From Acanthochlamys bracteata (lineage: Eukaryota > Streptophyta > Magnoliopsida > Pandanales > Velloziaceae), in NCBI GenBank assembly GCA_019914995.1, contig CM034127.1, positions 3,906,001-3,970,000 of the forward strand: DNA of 64,000 bases, in the 5' to 3' direction. The notes below the pieces were generated by a model. That model was given only the letters and a program-made list of their open reading frames with translations. It did no database searches and was not told where the DNA came from. This document shows positions 12,135 to 21,181 of this stretch, one piece after another. How positions within the stretch are numbered: the stretch's first letter is position 1; every line of letters begins with the position of its first letter. Position numbers and translations under genes: made by a program.

Positions 12135-15100
12135 TTTGCTTTGATTACTACTCTTATTGGAAAATTTTCATCTGCTAATATCTCATTTTGGTGAACTTTC
12201 ATCTTATCATTCTGTATAGATTGAATAGGATGACCTTGGGAGGAATCCACATTTGTGGTATGCGCATGATGGCAGGATATTGTAGTGATTTGTACAAGAG
12301 ATAGGGAGAGAGAAAGTAAAGGAAGCACATACATTACATTTGATATATCGCATTTGGTCAGGATTTTATTGAGTGATCGCACGTAATTGTAATTCTTTTA
12401 TTCTGTTATCTTTAGGCTCAACATTGCTGTTAATGGCTCATGATTACTCAATTGAGACGCTAATTGAGAACATTATTGTGCTTTTGTGATGATTGACATC
12501 AATGATAAATTGGGTCCGGTATTTGATCTTGAAGTATTTAGTACAAAATGTAGTTGGACTTGGTGCTACATAATCTTGGGTCTAGCATATATATTGAATG
12601 TGTAGGATGTTGGGTTTTCTTAAGCATTAAACTTCAGACATTCGTACTTTGATAGGAATGAATTATTCATATGATTAAGATTTATGTTGAGATATTGTAG
12701 TCATGGGACTTTCGTTTGGTGAATGTATAAGTATCTTCTTATAGGTTGCTCATTTCATGTGCACAAAAAATTTGTTCTGAGCTTTTCAAATTTGTTCTTA
12801 GCCAGCATATGTCTCGTCTGTTCATACTGCTAAATGAAATGAATAGGCATTTGAAACTTGTAGTTCTGGGAAGACATGTTTATCTAATATATGAAATTTT
12901 TTATATGCTTTTGCTATTGGATTGATTGTGTTCTGTGTGATTTAGAACAGATACAGAATATTGCTAAGCTGCAGGATAATGTAACAAACTAGTCAAAGTG
13001 AAGTATCTTATTTCTTTGGTTTTGTTCAAAGGAGTCCAGAGAGCTCTAATTCTATATGCAAGTATACACAAAGGCAAAAGAAGTCTTGGACCTCATTTTA
13101 GGTAGCATAGCTTAAACATCTACAGTTTCAGATGCCCAAACTATTGTGCTCGCGCTAACTCTTAGCAGTTAAAATGTCTTGTAATTTTAAGAGAATGCCC
13201 TAATTCATGAGTATTGCAAGTAAAATTTTCTCGAGATTTGCAATTTGTTGACATATTATATCATTACAATGGACGAGTAGCTGAAATCTTTCATAAGCAG
13301 CAGTATTTTCATTTGTAGAAGCAGATCCTAGCAAGAGGGCTGGAGCTTTTTCTTTCTTAGATATTTTTAGGTTGCGTAACTTAGTTTGTCCCTAATACAT
13401 GAAGGTCAATGTTAAACATAGCATATGGTTTCTACCTTTGGAAAATTCTACAATTATTTTTGCTTCATGGAAACTTAAATGGTTATGACATTCTTGCTAA
13501 GTTTGTGTACGTTAGTGGCAAAAAACATTAGTTTAGGGGACCATATCTATTGAAAATAGAACTTGGAAGACATTTGTGCTCCTATGATTTTACAGGTGGG
13601 GATCAAGGCATCTAATAAGGAACCACAATAACTTTGAACAGAACTGGATTGAACTGTTTCACATATTGTGACGCACTGAACCTGTATGCATGTTCAGTAG
13701 AGTGCAAACATCATAGAGAAGTAACTACCATATTCATATTATGATTGGCTTTCATTCTCTCAAAGTCAAGGTGATAGTCAACAGATATGCACAAAGCTCA
13801 TAGAAGGCGGCCGCACTTAGGCGTAGTGCTCCTTCATGATCTTCTGTTTGAAATGCTTCTTCCTTTGACCATTATATTGAAGTGGTTGTTTTGGTGCATC
13901 ATGGATCATAGAGTTCACTATGCAAGGATGCGGTAAATTAACACGCTCTAAAAGTATCTGTAAAAAAAAAAAAAAAAAAAAAAAAACCGAGCACACATCA
14001 AAGGAAAATGATATCTTATAACATCAATTGCATGCGATACTCTGATTGGTTTCATTTAGAATTTATTCTTGATTGATATATCTAGCATGTTTAGTTAGCA
14101 ATTTGAAGTTGCTGCTAAACTGTCTCTTACTGATACTGATACTGATGCTACATTGGCAAACAGAATGTTCAAAGGGAAATAATGAAAGTTACAAAAGACT
14201 TACGGAGAAAGGGTGTGAAAACTGTGAGAACCTTCTTAACATGCATTAGGATTACGTTATTTAGCTGTGTTAGAAAGCACGATAAGAAGCAACTTCTGGA
14301 TTTGTTGGTAAAATATCTTATATTTTTCGTTGTATCTATTTGGTGCCGCAGAATGTTTCCTCAAGGCTTATCGATTCTTGGCAAGAGTTTTGTACAGCTG
14401 TGAACTCTTTTTAGCTTGTTGTTGAATAGCGTATACTGTGTATAGGCTATGAGTTACTTGCTGTATGTTTGGAGAACAGTAAACCTTTAGATTCACGAAG
14501 TTCCTTTTTGTCAAGAAGCCGCTGATTTGCTGTCAGGATGCTAAAACAAGTTCCTTGCTGGTGTATTTGCTTGATTGCATGTTCTTCCTATGAAGATGGA
14601 AATTTTGAGTGGCTGAGGATTCTTTAGGATTAGAAGTCCGAAATGAAAGGAATGGATCAATAATATCTGGTAAAGTTGTGGCAGTTTTAAAACCAGTCGA
14701 CTGAATTGAGATATATTTGTGTCTTCCCTACACGATCGCTTCTGCAGGTCCTTTATTGTCCAAAAAACCAGACTGGCCTGGAAAATCCAGCGAAACTCCA
14801 AGACAGGTAATTTTCTTAACTACTACATTTTTTTAAGATTACTTAAAATGAGGATCTTAGGACGCTGATGATATTCGCAAAAGTTCAGTGTTTTGATTTA
14901 AGTTCCATGGCATTTTAAGGTATTAATGCTGCTTGGAACACTCCAATATTCTGAGAGTATATGCTCTAATTTAGGAACTGAATCGTGTTTTGTTGAACGG
15001 TCAATTCTTTTGCTTAAGAACTCCTGCACATGTAACCCACAGAGTTTGATACGTGAAGCGGTCAAGATCTAGACGTATATTTAAGCTCATCCTGTATAGA

Positions 15101-15677
15101 GTCTGGTTGATTGAAAATTACGTTCCTGGATTGTTTGTATTATTAAGAAGTTGGCGAAGGTTTTTTTGCTGCATTTTTTAAATTCGTACGCTGTTTCTTT
15201 GAGTGGTGGGATATGGTGTTTCGAAGCTTGGTAGGTGAGAAAATGAAGGGTTTTCTTAAGAATGCTGTGTGACCATGTACTTGCAAATGAATTGACATTA
15301 CCCCTTACCTTACATAAAGAAACCAATTTTTGGTATGAAACTGAGAGCTCCAACAGACCTATGAAGAAGATCTAAGTTGAAAAACTGTTATCAGACTGAG
15401 CTGAACCTAGAGCAATCTTCAATGTGTAAGTATTGGTTCGAAAATGACAAGAATCCAATTTTGGAAGCTATTCACCAGGTCGATGACTTGACATGGAAGA
15501 GGAAGTTCTGATTGTTTCAATCTGTTCAACCGGTAACCAACAACATCAAAACCCTTGCGGTATATTCTTTCGACGAACATAAATCTATTAAAATCATGTC
15601 TTATTTTATTCATCGCGAGCACAATACTGATGCTTCACGTATGCCCAATTTTTCGTCAAGTGCTACAGACCGAGTAA
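12135..15677. other. Intergenic; no gene recognised
   Basis: 3' flank of the GAE gene followed by 3.5 kb of T-rich sequence. Open frames at 14182-14403, 14541-14801, 15087-15353 and 15419-15622 show no family features. A run of 25 A residues lies at 13962-13986. A (gatact)n-like motif occurs near 14128-14150. Confidence 0.5.
13962..13986 (+). repeat. A25 homopolymer, possible retroposed poly(A) tail
   Basis: An uninterrupted run of A inside otherwise mixed sequence. It could be the tail of a SINE or processed copy inserted on the plus strand. I found no matching target-site repeat or recognisable body upstream. Confidence 0.35.
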
Positions 15678-16070
15678 AAAGCATATATTGTGCAGTAAGA
15701 GTAATTTGCCGATAGCTGGATGGACCGGATACAGTCATTTCTCCTTGTCTATTTTAATTTGGATCATACATGCTAGAATGGAATTGCGATTTAGAGCATG
15801 TGGTTGATACATTTTTGAATAAATTTTGTCCAGCATAGCATATAAAGCAGTAAGATGATTGTATACAGTTGAGGACCAGGTCTGGGACTTGAATATCAAC
15901 AACAGAGGGTATGAATACATTGCTGGAAACACCACAAAAATTGTCCTGAACCATTTTCTTCCTATCAAAAGGCAAAGCATTCAAAACCAGGAAAGAAACA
16001 AGTGATAGTAACTGCTCGAAACTTCAAGTGCAGAAGTTGTAGATGAGTTTTCAAGCAGTGTGAAGATGGT
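15678..16070 (+). repeat. Repeat block B, copy 1 (second copy at 20072-20475)
   Basis: Shares most bases with 20072-20475, for example gccgatagctggatgg, tcatacatgctagaat, ccagcatagcatataaag and cagttgaggaccaggtctgg, all in the same order and orientation. The other copy lies about 0.7 kb downstream of the transketolase stop. I recognise no coding content. It is directly joined to block A. Confidence 0.8.
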
Positions 16071-16077
16071 TAACTGC

Positions 16078-16397
16078 TATCTATACTTTACTATCTATAC
16101 TTGGCATAATGTTAGAAAAAAAAATGACATAATGCACTGGCGACATATACTTTCCTTGTCTAGACTAACAGAAACTCAGTCTCATTAAGAGCAAATTACT
16201 AAACCCAGAAAAGGTCTTCTTTTTTCCTTTTGTATATAAGAACTATTATCACCTTTGACCATTGATATTCAGGTCATTATCAAATTATCCATTCTCAACT
16301 TGGCCACTGATATAAGCCTTTTACTTTATCACTTAACAAACACATGAGTCCACCTTATTGCAATCCACCTCAAAATTCAAGTGAATTAATAACAATT
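16078..16397 (+). repeat. Repeat block A, copy 1 (second copy in transketolase intron 1)
   Basis: Matches 23633-23957, which lies in intron 1 of the transketolase gene, in the same orientation: ctatactttactatctatac, ccttttgtatataag, cacttaacaaacacat, ttcaagtgaattaataac. The match stops about 20 bases short of the corresponding exon 1 boundary. Blocks B and A are adjacent here but about 3.2 kb apart at the transketolase locus. Confidence 0.8.
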
Positions 16398-16651
16398 TAT
16401 TCTCTGCTCAAACCTCATCTTCAACAGCTGTCCTCAATAAAGCCTAATTGGTCATTCACATCAAAAACGTTCTTAAGATGGATCCAAGCAGCAGGAGGAC
16501 ATTGAACAGTCATTTTTGTTGCTCAAACAATCAGCAACAGATTGAGCTGACTAGGCTAAAAATGATAGAATTTCTGTTAACCAGCGAACTGCTGTAATGG
16601 TCATTCACAAGGACCTCATATGTAGCACTATAGATCTACCCTTTACCCAGA

Positions 16652-17968
16652 TCAGCTAACGCTTTCACCATTGATGTCTACATATAGATCACTTCCCTTA
16701 ACATTTTCTAGAATTGGAAGAACCCAGTCTCCTTTACATGTATCCTCTACACAGTCATTAGCCATGCTGTTGCTTGATTCTCTAAACTTCTCAGGTCTTG
16801 ACATGACATTTGAGCATCGGTGTCCCAAGGATATAAGCTCTAACATTTTCAAGCGAACCACATAAACAGGATTTGGCTCAACCAGACAGTTTCTACTATA
16901 CGCCTCCCTCAAAAATACCGTTTGGTTGTTTCCTTTAGTTGATATGTAAAAGATTCCAGGATGCTTGAGAAGTAGCTCTCTTAGATTGACCTCCATATTA
17001 AAATCTCTCCGAAAGTGCGATAACCTCTCAACTTCAACCATTTTCTCCACTGTCAAGCTCAAAAATTCATGAAGCACAGCAACAGCCCGCTTTTCATACG
17101 GCTTAATGCCACCAGAATTACGAGCGTGAATACCCTCCATTCTCTCATAAGGTTTCAAATAAGGAAGTCTTTGCCAGTTCCTCAGTTTCTCTTTAAACCC
17201 TTTCTCGATCTTAAACCCAGTCGGAAACTGGATTGGAAAAGCAAACTTCGTCTCAAATTCACTCAGCCACTTCTCTCTGTACTCCTTCTCCCTCCACTTC
17301 TCCACAGCAGCTTCCGCCAATTTCTCATCTTTCTCAACCAAACACAAAGTATCCAAATCAATCACCCGAAAATCATTCGGATAATTCCGAAGAACGGTAT
17401 CTCTGAAATCATTGCGCAAACCCAATTCCTTCCTCACAAGCCACAAAGCATGTACACTCAATCTCCCATTGCTGGACAACATGAGAAGCTTCTTCAATCT
17501 CTCAACCGCATCAGCCTCATACTGTTCTAAAACCCTACTCTCCTCAGCAATCAACTCTTCCATCTTTAAACAAATTTTGCAACACAAATTCTTCTTAACC
17601 GGATGAGTGTAAAGATCAAACACATTGGGATACTTTCTCAAAAACTCACCAATCGAAGTGTTAATTCCAGCAATTCTTCGCCATTTTGAAATCAACTGAA
17701 CGGAAGTGTGCTGACCGCTCCACTTCAGAATCAACTCACGCAACCTTAGAATCAACTTCAACTTCTTGAATCTGTTCATGAGCTTATCAATGGGGATGTC
17801 TCGGGTTCTATTCTCTAGCCGTATTTGGGCAGAATCCACCGGTTTCTTCCATCTTCTGGTAATTCCTCGACTGAATGGACCGAATTGTAGAGGCGTTTGA
17901 TCGATCTTTCGAAACAAATATGAAAATTTTCGTTGAAGATTTGGTTTCAGAGAAGAGGAGCAAAGCAT
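16652..17968 (-). CDS. PORR-domain protein, predicted organelle RNA-binding splicing factor
   Basis: Intronless, 438 residues from the first ATG. The N-terminus (residues 1-50: Ser, Arg and Lys rich, almost no acids) looks like a mitochondrial or plastid presequence. The body fits the plant organelle RNA recognition (PORR) family: RDIPIDKLMNRFKKL near 57-70, FLRKYPNVFDLYTHP, LRNYPNDFRVIDLD, LLLKHPGIFYISTKGN and VFLREAYSRNCLVEPNPVY. Known members (WTF1, RPD1, WTF9) help splice group II introns in organelles. The frame stays open for about 68 codons above this ATG and encodes the start of a USP ubiquitin protease, minus its ATG; a TAG near 18172 closes it. I therefore start the protein at 17968. 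Transcription probably begins in the copied USP promoter. Confidence 0.88.
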   Translation of the reverse strand: MLCSSSLKPNLQRKFSYLFRKIDQTPLQFGPFSRGITRRWKKPVDSAQIRLENRTRDIPIDKLMNRFKKLKLILRLRELILKWSGQHTSVQLISKWRRIAGINTSIGEFLRKYPNVFDLYTHPVKKNLCCKICLKMEELIAEESRVLEQYEADAVERLKKLLMLSSNGRLSVHALWLVRKELGLRNDFRDTVLRNYPNDFRVIDLDTLCLVEKDEKLAEAAVEKWREKEYREKWLSEFETKFAFPIQFPTGFKIEKGFKEKLRNWQRLPYLKPYERMEGIHARNSGGIKPYEKRAVAVLHEFLSLTVEKMVEVERLSHFRRDFNMEVNLRELLLKHPGIFYISTKGNNQTVFLREAYSRNCLVEPNPVYVVRLKMLELISLGHRCSNVMSRPEKFRESSNSMANDCVEDTCKGDWVLPILENVKGSDLYVDINGESVS

Positions 17969-18007
17969 TCTTGTCTGCTCTTGTTCTGAAGCTTGATTTG
18001 TACAGAC

Positions 18008-18180
18008 GGAGGGATAGAACAACCTGCCAGCAACCAAATAGAAAAGATCGCCTTCTTTAGCATTAGCCGAGGTCTTCTTATCCAAATCATCAATCAACTG
18101 CTTCTCCTCTTCCGGCGTGCAAGGCAAGCAACTCTCCGGCAATAAGAAACCATTCGAATCAGGGATCGTCTAGATCCAAT
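18008..18180 (-). pseudogene. Copy of USP gene exon 1, start codon deleted
   Basis: Matches 61160-61320, the first exon of the USP gene, including the exon 1 donor (GGCAG|GTTGTT here, GGCAG|GTAGTT there) and about 15 bases of intron. The copy still encodes PESCLPCTPEEEKQL and AKEGDLFYLVAGR. Compared with the parent, 10 bases (atcgtgaaat on the plus strand) are missing just at the ATG. This removes the start codon and brings a TAG into frame before the Thr codon. The frame runs on without a stop into the PORR protein. Confidence 0.85.
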
Positions 18181-18279
18181 TCCCGATTCTAGAGACAGAT
18201 TTGAAACCCAATATTGAAGATTATAGGAATCCAAAATGGAAAGATAGAATATTGTCGTTGAGAAGGGCGACTGAGAGGG

Positions 18280-18455
18280 GGGAAATTTTAATTGGCTTTT
18301 TTCAGGTGGGCGGACAAAGAACGAGACGAGAAGAAAGAAAAAAGTATAAAAGCCTTTTTCTTTTGTATTACGTTTGAGAAGAGACCGAAGCGAGAAGGGC
18401 ACGCGTTAAAAAGACGGTTAGAGTTATCGACCATTTTATTGGATCTACTTATTAA
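18280..18455 (-). promoter_or_regulatory. Copied USP promoter upstream of the PORR gene
   Basis: The best conserved non-coding part of block C: ggtgggcggacaaagaacga, gtattacgtttgagaagaga and cgaagcgagaagggcacgcg are unchanged in both copies. Position (upstream of USP exon 1 in both places) and conservation suggest a core promoter. No clear minus-strand TATA box is visible. Confidence 0.5.
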
Positions 18456-18458
18456 TTA

Positions 18459-18660
18459 GACTGTGTTTATTTTAAAATAAAGTTATATTTAAAAAATAAT
18501 AAAAAATAATATTTTTAATAAAATAAAATTTTAGATTTATTTTATATTAAAATTTGTAAAAATTTTGAAAAAAAAATTATTTTTAATTTTTTATTTAATT
18601 TATATTAAAAATAAATTTGAAAAAAATATATTTAGAACATTTATGTTAGTAAACGAGCCC
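18459..18660. mobile_element. MITE, TTA target site (GTGTTTATTTT family), 202 bp
   Basis: TTA at 18456-18458 and 18661-18663 flanks an AT-rich element with ends GACTGTGTTTATT and AAACGAGCCC. In copy 2 of block C the site is empty: ctacttaattatgcccgcta carries a single TTA. Target size and end sequence point to the PIF/Harbinger group. Confidence 0.85.
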
Positions 18661-20071
18661 TTACCCGCTATGGCGGCTTGTGTCGCTCTTCAGAAGTTAT
18701 ATTACTAGGTATGCGTATGTTTATTTGCAATTTAACTTGGTTCAAAATACGTAACCCTTAAACTGTTATCTAAAATTTCTAAAGAAGAATTTAGTGTTTT
18801 TCCTAGATGATGAAATTGGCCACCCACGAGTATTGACTAATAACAACGAAGGAAAGGAAGTGGTTTTGGTGACTATGACGTTTCTATTACCTGCAATTTT
18901 ACTTAGTTAAAAAAATAATGTTAATTTTGGAGTTAGATCTCAGTTTGCAAAGAATAGTGCCAAAATTTACAAAGTACTAATAAATTATGTTGTTGAAAAA
19001 TAACGTTAATTATAAAGGACTCTGTGTTTTAATGGCAAAAAACAAAATACAAAGTTAAAAACTACTCACGACCGTTGAATATGGAATCCGTCAATTTATT
19101 CTGGTAGAGTAAACAATTAGCTTATTCACATAATCCCACATAAAATAGAAAAGATCAAATTGCAGACAAACCATTAGGACAATCAGTAGGAAAACCATAA
19201 TACAGCAATGCGACCCGAAATACATCCATCGGAGTTCCAACTATAACAAGTAAATCTTTGCTCTTCTAGATAAGATATCATACAGCACGTAATGACTACC
19301 AACTGCTCACATTAATCTGCGTGCCAAAAGCATACATCTAAACTGTGTAATCGTGCAAAAAAGCAAACCAAAACAGTTAGTTATTTATCAAAACATTATC
19401 ATGATTCGCAGGATCGACCACTTCTGGTCGGGATTGGGCCACCCCAATACCATTCTATTCCGAGGCAGAAGATGAAGCCGCGGTCGTTGCCACCGTGCAT
19501 TGGCTATAACAAGTCTTCCTCCTTGTTTGCCTAAGCACACCTGATATAACTTACTTAAGTTGGAATATACTTGTTGCCTAGCCAATCTTGCATTCATAAT
19601 ACTTGAAAGGAAGCAGTCACTTGCAAATTTACCTAAAATAGAAATAAAATCATAATATCTATTTACACAAAGTAAAAGCTTACAGAAAACAATTAAAAAA
19701 TTTCCTCACACTCTGAATTATTTTTTCCTATTTATTTTGGTTATATTTGATCCGTCAGATCCGTTCTCGCTGAGCTTTTTCCCATCTCTTAGATCCATTC
19801 CTAACCTCTAAATCCTGACACTGATCCTGCAAATTTGATTATTATCTATAGTTACCCAATTGTGCATAAATTTCCCTCACTTTATCTTTTTAGCAGGGGC
19901 TCAGATTCTCCTTTATAGACAAGACTTCCACAAGCACGTAAAAGATGATACCCTTCGGTATACATGAAATTTGATTAATTTGCATTTGTAGGTTTGGGAT
20001 CAAAGCCAAGACTCCACTTTGATATCCTTCACAAACAGGCCCTTCACTTCCAAACTCCTTCACAAGCAGGT

Positions 20072-20475
20072 ATTCAAAGCATATGCTGTGCAGTAAGAGC
20101 ATATCCTATTTGCCGATAGCTGGATGGCCGGATACACTCATTTCTAGTGCTTAATTTCGATCATACATGCTAGAATTGAATTGTGATTTAGAGCATTGGT
20201 TGATATCTTTTTGAATAAATTTGGTCCAGCATAGCATATAAAGCTGGAAGATGATTGTATACAGTTGAGGACCAGGTCTGGGGCTTGAATATCAACAAGA
20301 GAGGGTATGAATGGCCTAAAACATTACTGAAAAGGGCCCCAAGAAATTGTTCTGAAACATTTTCTTCCTATCAAAAGGCAAAACATCCAAAACAAGAAAG
20401 AGACGACTGATAATAACTGCTCAAGCTTCAAGTGCCAGAAGTTGTTGATGAGCTTTAAGAAGCGTGAAGATGGTG
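20072..20475 (+). repeat. Repeat block B, copy 2 (3' of transketolase)
   Basis: Partner of 15678-16070, with several small indels. It lies between block C and the 3' end of the transketolase gene. No coding content recognised. Confidence 0.8.
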
Positions 20476-21181
20476 GACTACTATTGATCTTCATACAGTA
20501 CATACAGAAGACAAGCTCATAATGGCCTCATTTCATCGTGAGCATACCGAATATGCTCAAAGAACTGTTGAAAAATTATCCAATTAGCAACGGCTTATGC
20601 ACATTATTGATCATTTGCAATTATAGTCACTCAACAGTTCACATGACAGTTGCGAAGAATTTGTTGCAAAGAAACCGGATAACAAACAGACGAGTGATGA
20701 TGGTCGAGGAACAGAAATTCAAAACAAAGTATGTGAATATTGTCACCTAGGAATAATAGTTCTTGCATTCCCCTTGTTTCAGTCAATCTCAAAGAATGGG
20801 AAATAGCAACATGGTATCCCACAATGATGGTTACATGCTGCACATGATACCGTCAAGCAGCAAGAAGAGAAAATACAAGTAGGAAAGACGAACTTTTCAT
20901 TCAATAGCCTTGAATAGTTCTCCGTGCATATTTACACGAATACAAATGAGCAAGTCTATGTAACCAACAATTCAGCTCTTCAACTCCCTAATTTGAACTA
21001 AGAAGTACTCCTGTTCATGAATTAAAAGAAAAGAGAAACATTAATAGAGAAGAAAACCTTTATTTTAGAGGGAACAAAGCTTGAACCTCTGAAACAAGCA
21101 ACAACTTCTCCTAGCTGTTATGGGTATTTTGCACCTTCCTTTTAACTAGAACGAAGCAACCAAATCCTAAGCAGATTGGAT
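20476..21181. other. 3' flank of transketolase; no gene seen
   Basis: Open frames at 20538-20750 (+) and 20631-20843 (-) overlap each other and have no family features. The part near 21000-21181 is probably transketolase 3' UTR. Confidence 0.5.

Larger units (their letters stand above)
18008..20025. repeat. Segmental duplication block C, copy 1 (copy 2 at 61157-63220)
   Basis: Colinear with 61157-63220: USP exon 1, the promoter, then intergenic sequence up to atgaaattt-gattaatttgc-tttgtagg. The 175 bases at about 18280-18455 differ at only about 8 positions from the other copy. Flanks are more diverged. Copy 1 carries one MITE and a segment around 19390-19560 that copy 2 lacks. Copy 2 carries two MITEs absent here. 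Confidence 0.9.

Noticed and set aside
17069..17530. 153-codon plus-strand frame antisense to PORR
   Set aside because: Low-complexity shadow of the minus-strand gene.
16652..18142. A 496-residue protein starting PESCLPC
   Set aside because: The frame has no ATG before 17968; the upper part begins at TTG and is the remnant of USP exon 1. I start the PORR protein at 17968.
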